Assembly: GCA_048268845.1 (NCBI GenBank) | Contig: JBLWUQ010000007.1 | Span: 62,001-126,000, forward strand | Length of the DNA: 64,000 bases | Direction: 5' to 3' | DNA from: Muriiphilus sp048268845 | GTDB lineage: Bacteria > Pseudomonadota > Alphaproteobacteria > Rhodobacterales > Rhodobacteraceae | Shown here: positions 37,536 to 46,563 of the stretch, one piece after another | Position numbering within the stretch: the first letter of the stretch is position 1 | Layout of the letters: the number at the start of each line of letters is the position of its first letter | Program-made: the position numbers and the translations under genes | The notes under the pieces: generated by a model | Seen by the model: only the letters and a program-made list of their open reading frames with translations | The model's database searches: none | Told to the model about the DNA's origin: nothing

Positions 37536-38327
37536 ATGGATCTCAAGAACCTCAACCAGTTGGCCGAGCCGCACCGCAAGCGGTATCGCCCCTTTGCCGG
37601 GGTCAGGAACAACTTTCTGGCCGGGCTTGTGGTGGTCCTGCCGATCGCGCTGACACTGTGGCTGATCTGGACCTTCGTGGGCTGGATCGACAGCTGGGTT
37701 CTGCCCTTCGTGCCAAGCGCCTATCACCCCGACGCGCTGATCAACCGCTATTTCGGCGAAGCGGGCTGGTTCAAGTGGCTGTTCGGCGAGGACGACGTCC
37801 ACATCAACATCCGCGGCGTCGGTGTGGTGCTGTTTCTGATATTCACCGTTCTGGTCGGGTGGATCGCCAAGGGTCTGATCGGCCGCTCGATGCTGGGTTG
37901 GGCCGAGGGCATCGTCGACCGGATGCCGGTGGTGCGCTCGCTCTATAGCGGGGTCAAGCAGATCGCGGTGACGGTCTTTGCCCAGACGGAATCGAAATTC
38001 GACACGGCCTGCCTGATCGAATACCCGCGCAAGGGGATCTGGGCGCTGGGCTTCATCTCGACCAGCGCCAAGGGCGAAATCAACGACCGCATCCCGCTGG
38101 AAGAACCGCTGCTGTCGGTGTTCCTGCCGACCACGCCGAACCCGACGTCCGGGTTCCTGCTGTTCGTGCCGCGCCATTCGGTGATCGAGCTCGACATGAC
38201 GGTCGAGGACGCGGCCAAGCTGGTGATCTCGGCGGGCCTTGTCTATCCGAACGGCAAGGATCCGACCAAGGCGCCCGGCAAGCCGCTTGAACCGCCAGCC
38301 GACACACCCCTGCCCGAAGACGCATGA
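37536..38327 (+). CDS. DUF502 membrane protein
   Basis: The 263-residue protein has two N-terminal transmembrane helices (FLAGLVVVLPIALTLWLIWT and VVLFLIFTVLVGWIAKGLI) and a conserved soluble region (PVVRSLYSGVKQI, ACLIEYPRKGIWALGFIS, VFLPTTPNPTSGFLLFVPR). This is DUF502, a widespread family of unknown function. A hairpin GCCTAC/GTAGGC lies just upstream. The stop overlaps the lysE-type gene by 4 bp (ATGA). Confidence 0.9.
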   Translation: MDLKNLNQLAEPHRKRYRPFAGVRNNFLAGLVVVLPIALTLWLIWTFVGWIDSWVLPFVPSAYHPDALINRYFGEAGWFKWLFGEDDVHINIRGVGVVLFLIFTVLVGWIAKGLIGRSMLGWAEGIVDRMPVVRSLYSGVKQIAVTVFAQTESKFDTACLIEYPRKGIWALGFISTSAKGEINDRIPLEEPLLSVFLPTTPNPTSGFLLFVPRHSVIELDMTVEDAAKLVISAGLVYPNGKDPTKAPGKPLEPPADTPLPEDA

Positions 38328-38935
38328 TCGCGGCCGGGCTGACCGGGTTTCTCACCGGCTTTTCGCTGATCCTGGCCATCGGCGCGCAAAACGCCTTCGT
38401 GCTGCGCCAGGGGCTGATCGGCCAGCACGTCTTCTGGCTGGCGCTGTTTTGCGCCGTGTCGGACGCCTTGCTGATCGCGGCGGGTGTGGCCGGGTTCGGC
38501 GCGCTGACCGCCGCCCTGCCCGCGCTGCCTCTGGTGATGAGCCTTGGCGGGGCTGCTTTCCTCATCGTCTATGGCGTCACCCGGCTGATCGCGGCCTGGC
38601 GCGGCGGGCATCGGCTGGAGGCGACGGGCGGCGGGCGCGGGCTGTGGCCGACGCTGGGGATCGCGGCGGCGTTCACCTGGCTGAACCCGCATGTCTATCT
38701 CGACACGCTCGGGCTGATCGGGGCGGTGTCGACCGGATTCGCGGCGATGCCCGACAAGGCGGCGTTCGGCGTCGGCGCGGTGGCTGCGTCCTTCGTGTTC
38801 TTCTTCGGCCTCGCCTATGGCGCGCGGCTGATCGCGCCGGTGATGCGCTCGGCCCGCGCCTGGCAGGTGCTCGACGGGCTGATCGGGGTCGCGATGCTGG
38901 CCATCGCGGCCAAGCTCATTCTCGGGGTGTTGTGA
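38324..38935 (+). CDS. LysE/ArgO-family amino-acid exporter
   Basis: The 203-residue membrane protein has six helices and the family signature ILAIGAQNAFVLRQGL at about residues 18-33. FTWLNPHVYLDTLGLIG follows at about 117-133, typical of LysE/ArgO basic amino-acid exporters. Whether it exports lysine or arginine is not visible from sequence. It is translationally coupled to DUF502. A minus-strand small RNA candidate begins just downstream. Confidence 0.92.
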   Translation: MIAAGLTGFLTGFSLILAIGAQNAFVLRQGLIGQHVFWLALFCAVSDALLIAAGVAGFGALTAALPALPLVMSLGGAAFLIVYGVTRLIAAWRGGHRLEATGGGRGLWPTLGIAAAFTWLNPHVYLDTLGLIGAVSTGFAAMPDKAAFGVGAVAASFVFFFGLAYGARLIAPVMRSARAWQVLDGLIGVAMLAIAAKLILGVL

Positions 38936-38956
38936 TGGTCGGGCGGGATCGTGGCC

Positions 38957-39034
38957 AAAAAAAAGACGCCAGCACGAAGCTGGCGTCAAGTCATTGAGGC
39001 AGGTTTCATACAGGCAAGAAACCTATCGAGCAGT
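38957..39034 (-). ncRNA. Candidate small RNA, about 78 nt
   Basis: This is not a known family I can name. Evidence on the minus strand: a -35 TTGGAC and -10 TATAAA spaced by 17 bp (39041-39069) predict a start near 39034. The transcript would hold a hairpin with stem AGGTTTC/GAAACCT (39001-39024), then a short unpaired linker, then a perfect 9-bp stem GACGCCAGC/GCTGGCGTC (38965-38987) with a 5-nt loop, followed by eight Ts (38957-38964). No minus-strand gene lies upstream that this terminator could serve. There is no credible ORF in it. The U8 tail would suit an Hfq-dependent sRNA. It starts divergently from the peptide-binding protein gene. Confidence 0.65.
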
Positions 39035-39040
39035 GCAGCC

Positions 39041-39069
39041 TTTATAATCCTTCCGTCGCGTCTGTCCAA
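39041..39069 (-). promoter_or_regulatory. Promoter of the candidate sRNA
   Basis: TTGGAC (39069-39064) and TATAAA (39046-39041), with a 17-bp spacer, on the minus strand. This is one of the best sigma-70 matches in the window. Its -35 lies 9 bp from the divergent promoter at 39079. Confidence 0.6.
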
Positions 39070-39078
39070 GCTAAAAGT

Positions 39079-39107
39079 TTGAAAAGCCACGCTCCCGGCT
39101 CTAGTCT
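39079..39107 (+). promoter_or_regulatory. Candidate promoter of the peptide-binding protein gene
   Basis: TTGAAA (39079-39084), a 17-bp spacer and TAGTCT (39102-39107) lie 40 bp upstream of the ATG at 39149. The match is moderate. Confidence 0.45.
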
Positions 39108-39148
39108 CGGGCCGAACGAAACAAGGCGCGCAGAGGATTGTCCCGATT

Positions 39149-40984
39149 ATGGCACCAGAGTTTTTCCCTCGAATCATCACCAAAACCCGCGCATTCCTTG
39201 GTGTGGCGGCGGTTTTCACCGCGCTGGCGGCACCCTCGGCGATGGCCGAACCGATGCACGGGATCGCGATGTATGGCGACCCGGCGCTGCCCCCCGATTT
39301 CACCGCCCTGCCCCATGTGAACCCCGATGCGCCCAAGGGTGGACGAATCGTGTTTGCCGAATCGGGCAGTTACGATTCGCTGCAACCGGTGATCCGCAAG
39401 GGCAGCGCGCCCTGGCAGTTGCGCTTCATGCTGTTCGAATCGCTGATGGGCCGAAGCTATGACGAACCGTTCACGCTTTACGGTCTGCTGGCCGAAACCA
39501 TCGAGACGCCGCCGGACCGCAGCTGGGTCGAGTTCACCCTGCGCGAGGAGGCACGGTTCTCGGACGGAAGCCCGGTGACGGTCGAGGACGTGATGTGGTC
39601 CTACGAGGTGCTCGCCACACAGGGCCACCCACGCTATGCGGCGGCCTGGGACAATGTCGCGAGCATGGAGCAGACCGGCCCGCGTTCGGTCAGGTTCACC
39701 TTCAGCGAGGAAGACCGCGAATTGCCGCTGATCATGGGGCTGCGCCCGATCCTGAAGAAGGCGCAGTGGGAGGGCGTGGATTTCGAGGAATCGGGCATTG
39801 CCGTGATCCCGATCGGCTCGTCCCCCTACGTGATCGAGGATTTCGAGACCGGTCGCCACCTGACGCTGCGCCGCAACCCCGATTACTGGGGCCGCGACGT
39901 GCCCTTCATGCAGGGTCAGGCCAATTTCGACGAGATCCGGTTCGACTATTACGGCGACGGCGATGTGGTGTTCGAAGCCTTCAAGGCCGGCGAAGCCTCG
40001 ACCTACCGCGAGACCAACGCGGCGAAATGGGCGACGCAATACACCTTTCCCGCAGTCGAGCGCGGCGACGTCGTGCTGTCGGACATCCCGCACCAGCGCC
40101 CGACCGGCATGAACGGGCTGGTGATGAACACCCGCAGCCCGGTGTTTCAGGACTGGCGGGTGCGCGAGGCGATGATCCGCGCGTTCAACTTCGAGTTCAT
40201 CAACCAGACCATGAACGGCGGCACCCTGCCCCGGATCGAGAGCTATTTCGACAACTCGGTGCTGGGGATGGCGGTCGGTGAGCCTGCCGAGGGTCTGGTG
40301 GCCGAGTTGCTGGCGCCCTTCGCGGGCGAACTGCTGCCCGGCACGCTGGAGGGCTATACCCTGCCGGTCGCCGATGGCAGCGAGCGCAACCGCGCCGGCA
40401 TCGCCGCAGCGCTCGACCTGATGGAAGAAGCCGGGTGGACGGTGCAGAACGGGGTGATGGCGGATGAAGGGGGCAAACCCTTCACCTTCGAGATCGTCGT
40501 CAGCCAGAACGCCACCGAAAGCCGCCAGATCATCGAGATCTATACGGCTGCATTGGGCCGGATGGGGATCACGCCGAGGATCACCGCGCTGGATTCAGCG
40601 GCCTATACCGAGCGCACCAAGGGGTTCGACTTCGACATGATGCCCTATCTCTGGGGCCTGTCGCTGAGCCCCGGCAACGAGCAGAAGCTCTATTGGGGCA
40701 GCGAGCGCGCCGACGAGGAAGGCTCGCGCAACCGGATGGGGGTGAAGAGCCCCGCGGTCGATGCGATGATCGACGCGATCCTGACCTCCGAGAGTCAGGA
40801 GGAATTCCGCGCCGCGACCAAGGCGCTTGACCGGCTGTTGACGGCGGGGCGCTATGTGATCCCGATCTGGTATTCCAACGTCGCCCATATCGCGCATGTG
40901 AAGGAGCTGCATTACCCCGAGCGCCTGCCGATGTATGGCGACTGGATCGGGTTCCAGCCCGAAGTGTGGTGGTGGGAGGAATGA
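39149..40984 (+). CDS. Periplasmic peptide-binding protein (SBP family 5)
   Basis: The 611-residue protein has an N-terminal signal peptide (basic start, VAAVFTALAAPSAMA, cleavage before EPMHG). The rest matches ABC family 5 solute-binding proteins: PKGGRIVFAESGSYDSLQP, PPDRSWVEFTLREEARFSDG, YVIEDFETGRHLTLRRNPDYWG. The closest familiar type is YejA-like, oligopeptide or microcin-type uptake. No permease or ATPase gene follows, so its ABC partners are encoded elsewhere. AGAGGA lies upstream of ATG 39149. Confidence 0.92.
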   Translation: MAPEFFPRIITKTRAFLGVAAVFTALAAPSAMAEPMHGIAMYGDPALPPDFTALPHVNPDAPKGGRIVFAESGSYDSLQPVIRKGSAPWQLRFMLFESLMGRSYDEPFTLYGLLAETIETPPDRSWVEFTLREEARFSDGSPVTVEDVMWSYEVLATQGHPRYAAAWDNVASMEQTGPRSVRFTFSEEDRELPLIMGLRPILKKAQWEGVDFEESGIAVIPIGSSPYVIEDFETGRHLTLRRNPDYWGRDVPFMQGQANFDEIRFDYYGDGDVVFEAFKAGEASTYRETNAAKWATQYTFPAVERGDVVLSDIPHQRPTGMNGLVMNTRSPVFQDWRVREAMIRAFNFEFINQTMNGGTLPRIESYFDNSVLGMAVGEPAEGLVAELLAPFAGELLPGTLEGYTLPVADGSERNRAGIAAALDLMEEAGWTVQNGVMADEGGKPFTFEIVVSQNATESRQIIEIYTAALGRMGITPRITALDSAAYTERTKGFDFDMMPYLWGLSLSPGNEQKLYWGSERADEEGSRNRMGVKSPAVDAMIDAILTSESQEEFRAATKALDRLLTAGRYVIPIWYSNVAHIAHVKELHYPERLPMYGDWIGFQPEVWWWEE

Positions 40985-40992
40985 GGGATCGA

Positions 40993-41066
40993 CCCGGCTG
41001 ACGCCGGGCCGATCCGCCGGGGGCTTTGCCCCCGGACCCCCAGAGTATTTTCCCAAGATGAAATGG
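40993..41066. repeat. Composite hairpin plus GAGTATTTT element
   Basis: It contains two perfect hairpins, CCCGGC/GCCGGG (40993-41008) and CCGGGGGC/GCCCCCGG with a TTT loop (41017-41035). These are followed by GAGTATTTTCCCAAGATGAAA (41043-41063, in parts). The last part resembles the arms of the 7.6-kb and 27.7-kb elements. It lies after the peptide-binding protein gene and ends 8 bp before the ACR3 start. Confidence 0.6.
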
Positions 41067-41073
41067 CGGCACG

Positions 41074-42090
41074 ATGTCGGTCTTTGAACGCTATCTGACC
41101 CTGTGGGTCGCACTTTGCATCGTGGCCGGGGTCTTTCTGGGCAATCTCGTTCCCGGTCTCTTCGCCGGCCTCGCGGCGTTGGAGATCGCGCGGGTGAACC
41201 TGGTCGTCGCGGTGCTGATCTGGGTGATGATCTATCCGATGATGGTTCAGATCGACTTTGCCGCGATCCGCGATGTCGGGCGGCGGCCGAAGGGGCTGGC
41301 GCTGACGCTGGTGGTGAACTGGCTGATCAAGCCCTTCACGATGGCCGCACTGGGCTGGCTGTTCTTTCGGGTGCTGTTCGCCGATTGGGTCGATCCCGAG
41401 ACGGCGGGCGAATACATCGCCGGGATGATCCTCTTGGGCGTCGCGCCCTGCACCGCGATGGTGTTCGTCTGGAGCCAGCTTGTCCGGGGCGATCCGGCCT
41501 ATACGCTGGTGCAGGTGTCGGTGAACGACGTGATCATGGTGTTCGCCTTCGCGCCGATTGCCGCCTTCCTTCTGGGGGTCAGCGACGTGGTCGTGCCGTG
41601 GCAGACGCTGGTCCTGTCGGTGGGGTTGTTCGTGGCGCTGCCGCTGGTCGTGGGGGTGTTGACGCGACGCAGGCTGGCGCGCTCGGGCGAGGCGGCGGTT
41701 GCGGGGTTCGTGGCGCGGTTGAAGCCGTGGTCGGTGGTCGGGTTGCTGGCGACGGTGGTGTTGCTGTTCGGCTTTCAGGCCGGGAAGATCCTGGCACAAC
41801 CCCTGGTGATCGTGATGATCGCGGTGCCGCTCCTGATCCAGACCTACGGCATCTTCGCCATCGCCTATGGCGCGGCGCGCGCGATGCGGCTGCCGCACAA
41901 CATCGCCGCCCCGGCCTGCATGATCGGCACGTCGAATTTCTTCGAACTCGCGGTGGCGGTGGCGATCTCGCTGTTCGGGCTGAATTCCGGCGCGGCGCTG
42001 GCGACGGTGGTGGGCGTGCTGGTCGAGGTGCCGGTGATGCTGTCGCTGGTCGGTTTCGCCAACCGCACGCGGCACTGGTTCCCGGCCTAG
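41074..42090 (+). CDS. ACR3-family arsenite transporter
   Basis: The 338-residue membrane protein with about ten helices belongs to the BART superfamily. The ACR3 subgroup is indicated by WVMIYPMMVQIDF, GVAPCTAMVFVWSQL (with the conserved Cys) and YTLVQVSVNDVIMVFAFAP. ACR3 exports arsenite or antimonite. No arsR or arsC lies nearby, unlike a typical ars operon, so expression may be constitutive. Its stop overlaps the queA stop tail to tail in CTAG. A bile-acid/sodium symporter label is the less likely alternative. Confidence 0.87.
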   Translation: MSVFERYLTLWVALCIVAGVFLGNLVPGLFAGLAALEIARVNLVVAVLIWVMIYPMMVQIDFAAIRDVGRRPKGLALTLVVNWLIKPFTMAALGWLFFRVLFADWVDPETAGEYIAGMILLGVAPCTAMVFVWSQLVRGDPAYTLVQVSVNDVIMVFAFAPIAAFLLGVSDVVVPWQTLVLSVGLFVALPLVVGVLTRRRLARSGEAAVAGFVARLKPWSVVGLLATVVLLFGFQAGKILAQPLVIVMIAVPLLIQTYGIFAIAYGAARAMRLPHNIAAPACMIGTSNFFELAVAVAISLFGLNSGAALATVVGVLVEVPVMLSLVGFANRTRHWFPA

Positions 42091-43157
42091 TCGCCGCCCG
42101 GCAGCAAGAGCGAGGCGTCGCCGTAGCTGAAGAAGCGATAGCGCGCGTCGATGGCGTGGGCATAGACCTCGCGCATCCGCCCGAGCCCCATCAGCGCCGA
42201 GACCAGCATCATCAGCGTCGATTTCGGCAGGTGGAAGTTCGTCATCAGCGCGTCGGTGATCTGGAAGGTATAGCCGGGGCGGATGAAGATGTCGGTCGGG
42301 CCGCGCCAGGGCGCGATCTGGCCGGGGCCGGTGGCGGCGCTTTCGATCAGGCGCAGCGCGGTGGTGCCGACCGGGATGATGCGGTGGCCGGCGGATCTGG
42401 TCGCATTGATCTCGTCGGCGGCCTGTTGGGTCACCTCGCCCCATTCGGCGTGCATCCTGTGGCCTGACAGGTCGTCGGTCTTGACCGGCAGGAACGTGCC
42501 CGCGCCGACATGCAGCGTGACATGGGTGGTTTCGATGCCCCTTGCTGCCAGCGCGGCGAGAAGCGCGTCGTCGAAGTGGAGCGAGGCGGTCGGCGCGGCG
42601 ACCGCGCCGGGGTTTTCGGCCCAAACCGTCTGGTAGTCGGTGCGGTCACGCTCGTCGGCGCGGCGCTTGGCCTCGATATAGGGTGGCAGCGGCATCTGGC
42701 CGGCCTCGGCCAGTGCGGCGTCGAAATCGCTGCCGGTGAGGTTGAAGGCGATCAGCGCCTGCCCTTCGTCCTTCGCGATCAGGCTGGCCGACAGGCGGTC
42801 GGAAAAGGCGATCTCCTCACCTTCGCGAAGCTTGCGCAGCGGCTTGACCAGCGCGCGCCAGCGGCCTTCGGGTGCGGGCTCGAGCAGCGTGACCTCGATA
42901 CCTGCGACAGCCTCGCCCCGGCGGCGATGGCCGCGCAGGCGGGCCGGGATCACGCGGGTGTCGTTCAGGACCAGCCGGTCGCCGGGGCGCAGGATGTCGG
43001 GCAGGTCGGTGACGATCCGGTCGGCAATCGCGTCAGGCGTCGCCACCAGCAGCCGCGCCGAGGAGCGTGGCCGTGCCGGGCGGGTGGCGATCAGGTCGTC
43101 GGGAAGGTCGAAGTCGTAATCCGACAGCCTTGCGCCTTCGGGCGCAGTGCCTGTCAT
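42087..43157 (-). CDS. queA: S-adenosylmethionine:tRNA ribosyltransferase-isomerase
   Basis: QueA (356 residues) transfers and isomerises the ribosyl moiety of SAM onto preQ1 in tRNA, giving epoxyqueuosine. Conserved blocks are YDFDLPDDLIATRPA near the start, DRLVLNDTRVIPARL, the PPYI segment, QTVWAENPGAVAAPTASLHF and VTLHVGAGTFLPVK. The C-terminal LMTNFHLPKSTLMMLVSAL and SYGDASLL motifs are complete. The start overlaps the stop of the upstream AsmA-like gene by 4 bp, indicating coupling. Confidence 0.97.
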   Translation of the reverse strand: MTGTAPEGARLSDYDFDLPDDLIATRPARPRSSARLLVATPDAIADRIVTDLPDILRPGDRLVLNDTRVIPARLRGHRRRGEAVAGIEVTLLEPAPEGRWRALVKPLRKLREGEEIAFSDRLSASLIAKDEGQALIAFNLTGSDFDAALAEAGQMPLPPYIEAKRRADERDRTDYQTVWAENPGAVAAPTASLHFDDALLAALAARGIETTHVTLHVGAGTFLPVKTDDLSGHRMHAEWGEVTQQAADEINATRSAGHRIIPVGTTALRLIESAATGPGQIAPWRGPTDIFIRPGYTFQITDALMTNFHLPKSTLMMLVSALMGLGRMREVYAHAIDARYRFFSYGDASLLLPGGD

Positions 43158-46100
43158 CTGCCCGGCACTTGCGGCGGCGGGCGGCGGAAGATCTCGCGAA
43201 ACGCACCCGGCGTCAGGATCGACAGCGGGTTGATCGACACGGCCGGTCCATCATAGGGCCCCTTGAGGGTGAAGTTGAACCCGATCAGCCCCTCGCCGTC
43301 ACGCGGGCTGAACAGCCGCCCGAGCGCGTTGACGAAATAGAACGGCGACAGCACGCCCTGCATGTCCATCTGCTTGGTCACGAGGTTGTAGTAGCCGTCG
43401 AGCGAGATGCCCATCGACACCCCTACCGCCGATGCGCGGTAGAGCGTCACCGCATCGGGCGTCAGGCGGAACCGCCCCTCGACCGAGGAAAAACCGATGC
43501 CGTCGCCGTTCAGCTGATCGAGCAGCCCGACCACCGAGACCGCCGACAGCAGCGAGGCCATGGTCGGGGCGTTGACGATCCTCGTGTCGGTGATGGTGAA
43601 CTCGCCCTCGTAGTTGCCGTCGCCCGCGACCGGGGCCAGCACCAGCTCGAGGTTGCCGCCGCGCGCGGTGTCGAACACCCCCGCCCCGCGCAGGACGCTG
43701 CCGGCATCCGCCGACTGGATGCGGAAGGCGAGCCCCTGCGGCGTCGGCGCGACGCTGCCGCGAAGCGCCGCGCCCTCCGGAACCTGTCCGGTAAAGGTGC
43801 CGCGCATTCCGTCCGACAGGTCGAGATCGGCGTCCACCCCGACCAGCTGAATGCCTTCGGAGACGGTCAGCCGGTCAAGCCCCTGAATGATGAGCGGCTG
43901 GCGCGGGCCCGGCGCGCCACGTCCACTGCCGCCGCCGCCGCCAAGGGTGGCCTCGCGCAGGTCGATGCTGCCGCCGGTGACGCGGATCACCATGGGGGCC
44001 GCGCCACGGCCCTCGAGCACGATCGGCGCGTCGAGCCAGCGTCCGACCTGGACCCGGCTGAAGCGCGCCTCGCCGATGCCGCCGCCCTCGGCGGTGGTGA
44101 TCTGGCCCTTGGCCTCGAGGCCCGGCGCGCTGAGGCTGATCGCCTCGATCTCGGTCCGCGCGCCGAGGATCGCCTCGAGCTCGAGCGAACCGGTGCGCGC
44201 GGGTGGTTTCGACCAGCCCAGGTCCGGCAGTGCCAGCGTCAGCCCGGCAAGGTCCGAGCGCAGCGTCAGGCGCGGATAGGCGCCGCTGAAGTCGATCTCG
44301 AACTGGCCGCGCCCCTCGCCGGCGAGCATGCCGGCCGGCAGGCCGACGCCGAACTCGGCCAGGGAACGCGGGTTGATCTCCACGGTGCCGGCGACCCCGC
44401 TCGCCGCATCGGCCACGTCAAGCGGCAGCCGCCAGGTGCCGGAGGCACGCGCCTGCCCGATCGAGACCGGGCCGGTGATCTCGACCGCCTGATTGGTCGC
44501 GACCAGGTCGAGCCGGTCGGCCAGCAACAGCTTGTCGGGGACCAGCATGTCGCTGCGCACATTGGTCAGCTCGCCGGTGATCGAGTATCCGGGGTCGATC
44601 TGCTCGAGCGGGTCCTGCTTCCACGGGAAGGTGATGCGCCCGCCGATCCGTGCCGTGCCGCGCGCCACCTCGGGGCCAAGAGTGGTGCCCTCGAAGATCG
44701 TGAAGGGTTCGAGCGACAGCAGCGACAGCGCGCCGCGGATCGGGCCCTTCATCTCGAGGTTCAGCACGTCATATCCGGCGGAGCCGGATTCGTTCAACGC
44801 CAGGAAGCTCGACCCCGAGACATCCATGGTCCGGCCATCGGGCGCGACGATCGAGCCGCTCTCGACCACAGTGGTCATGCCGCGCGGCTCCTGCACCAGA
44901 TAGCCAAGCTCGATCGTGACGTCGGGCAGCGTCGCCAGCGGGCGCACCACGGTGTCGCGGATGGTATAGACCCCGTTCATGGTGATTTTCTCTGCAGGCT
45001 CCTTGCGCCAGGCGATCCGGGCGTCGAGCGCCTCGCCCGCCAGCACGTTCCTCGCGACCCAGTCGCGGGTGTGCGGGCTTTCCCCGAGCGGCCAGAGCGC
45101 CAGAACGTCCTCGCGGCTTGCATGGTCGACCTCGCTGTCGAGCGTGATGCGCCAGCCTTCCCGGCGCGCCTCGACCGTGCCCGACGTGACGAACTTGCTG
45201 TCGCCACGAAACGCGACCGCCTGGCCGATATCGATGGTGAACGGGTCGAGCCGGAGGCGGATATCGGCCATGCCGCGGTCGATGATCAGCGGCGCCTCGA
45301 ACATGCCCGGCGGGTTCAGCCGCGCCTGGCTCAACTCGACCTGCCCGACCATGCTGCCGGGCCAGCCGCCGCGGAAATCCGACAGGTAGACATGGCCCTT
45401 GGCGTCGGCAGTGCCGACCTCGGAGGCGACCGATGCGCCGAGGAAGTCGATGCGCTGGGCGGCCGGGTCATAGTCGATATAGACATTGGCGCCCTCGAAC
45501 AGCGCCGGTTTCGCACCCGCGATCGGTGACAGCGCGCCCTCGCCGATCTCGAGCGTGCCGACCAGTTCGGAAATCGCGCCGGTGTCCGAGATCGCGGTGC
45601 GAAGCGCGCCCGAGATCGGCGCGTCGATCACCGACAGGAAGGCCAGCGCCGGCGATTGCGCGGCGATGTCCGGCGCGGCGGCGTTGTCGAACCGGGCCGA
45701 GATCGACGCCTCCGACCCCTCCTTGGCCGAGCGGATCGAAAACTCGGTGCTTGCAAGCTCTTCGGTCTGGTTGAAGACGTCGAAATTCACCACCGTCTCG
45801 ACCAGCGTGTCGGTCTGGGTGATCATCATGTGGCCATCCGTGACCTGCCAGAGCCGGCCGGTGCGCGCGTCCTCGATGGTGATGGTCAGGTTCGAGGCCT
45901 CGACCCGTTCGGACCCTGCCAGAAGTCCGTCGATGAACACCCGGTCGACGCTGTCGATCAAGGTCGCCAGATCGCCGGTCATGCCGCCCTGCTGGCCAAG
46001 GCTGAGCGCGAGCGAGCCGTCCGCGAAGCGGCGAAGCGTCATCTGCGCGCCGCGCAGGTTGACCACCGTCGGTTCCAGATGTCCCTGAAGCGCCGCGATC

Positions 46101-46477
46101 AGGCGAAACCCGCCCTCGACCCGGTTCAGTTGCGCGAGGTCAAGCCCGGTCGCGTCCTTGATGCCGACGTCGATCAGGCGAAGCTGCGGTCGGCCACGCG
46201 GGGTCACGCCGAACTGCACCTGCCGGAGCGTGAAACTGCCCTGTTTCACCGCCGCGTTCATCCGCTCGAGCACCTTCACCGCCACCCAGTCGGGCAAGGC
46301 GATCACCCGGCCGGTCAGTGACATCGAGGCCAGCACCAGAAACACCGAGGTGAACAGGATCAGGACCAGCGTCCACACCCCCAGATGCCAGTGCAGCCGG
46401 CGGATGCGCGGCCGCTTGCCCGTCCAATTGTCCGGGGGCAAGCGCGTTGGCGTCTCGGTCGGGGTGGTTTCGGTCAT
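43154..46477 (-). CDS. Large AsmA/YhdP-like (DUF3971) membrane protein
   Basis: The 1,107-residue protein has one N-terminal transmembrane helix (VWTLVLILFTSVFLVLASMSL, near residues 36-56). The rest is a long repetitive beta-rich region, ending in a domain with DGYYNLVTKQMDMQGVLSPFYFVNALGRLF in parts and GFNFTLKGPYDGPAVSINPLSIL, typical of YhdP. Such proteins bridge the periplasm and move phospholipid to the outer membrane. I chose ATG 46477; a GTG at 46504 in the same frame would add nine residues. It is translationally coupled to queA. A DUF3971-type domain is inferred, not searched. Confidence 0.85.
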   Translation of the reverse strand: MTETTPTETPTRLPPDNWTGKRPRIRRLHWHLGVWTLVLILFTSVFLVLASMSLTGRVIALPDWVAVKVLERMNAAVKQGSFTLRQVQFGVTPRGRPQLRLIDVGIKDATGLDLAQLNRVEGGFRLIAALQGHLEPTVVNLRGAQMTLRRFADGSLALSLGQQGGMTGDLATLIDSVDRVFIDGLLAGSERVEASNLTITIEDARTGRLWQVTDGHMMITQTDTLVETVVNFDVFNQTEELASTEFSIRSAKEGSEASISARFDNAAAPDIAAQSPALAFLSVIDAPISGALRTAISDTGAISELVGTLEIGEGALSPIAGAKPALFEGANVYIDYDPAAQRIDFLGASVASEVGTADAKGHVYLSDFRGGWPGSMVGQVELSQARLNPPGMFEAPLIIDRGMADIRLRLDPFTIDIGQAVAFRGDSKFVTSGTVEARREGWRITLDSEVDHASREDVLALWPLGESPHTRDWVARNVLAGEALDARIAWRKEPAEKITMNGVYTIRDTVVRPLATLPDVTIELGYLVQEPRGMTTVVESGSIVAPDGRTMDVSGSSFLALNESGSAGYDVLNLEMKGPIRGALSLLSLEPFTIFEGTTLGPEVARGTARIGGRITFPWKQDPLEQIDPGYSITGELTNVRSDMLVPDKLLLADRLDLVATNQAVEITGPVSIGQARASGTWRLPLDVADAASGVAGTVEINPRSLAEFGVGLPAGMLAGEGRGQFEIDFSGAYPRLTLRSDLAGLTLALPDLGWSKPPARTGSLELEAILGARTEIEAISLSAPGLEAKGQITTAEGGGIGEARFSRVQVGRWLDAPIVLEGRGAAPMVIRVTGGSIDLREATLGGGGGSGRGAPGPRQPLIIQGLDRLTVSEGIQLVGVDADLDLSDGMRGTFTGQVPEGAALRGSVAPTPQGLAFRIQSADAGSVLRGAGVFDTARGGNLELVLAPVAGDGNYEGEFTITDTRIVNAPTMASLLSAVSVVGLLDQLNGDGIGFSSVEGRFRLTPDAVTLYRASAVGVSMGISLDGYYNLVTKQMDMQGVLSPFYFVNALGRLFSPRDGEGLIGFNFTLKGPYDGPAVSINPLSILTPGAFREIFRRPPPQVPGR

Positions 46478-46563
46478 CTGTCCAGCGCTTGAAGACGGGT
46501 TCACATTCTCACGTTGGCCCCATAAAACATGGATTTACGGGATCACCGAAAGGAAGTGAAGCG

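Noticed and set aside
38324..38990. The hairpin at 38965-38987 as terminator of the LysE-type gene
   Set aside because: On the plus strand, the A-run precedes the stem and no T-run follows. It terminates only minus-strand transcription.
43067..45529. 820-codon plus-strand frame opposite the AsmA-like gene
   Set aside because: Composition is that of a shadow frame (Arg, His, Ala, Asp), it has no ribosome site and the opposite strand encodes a coherent protein.
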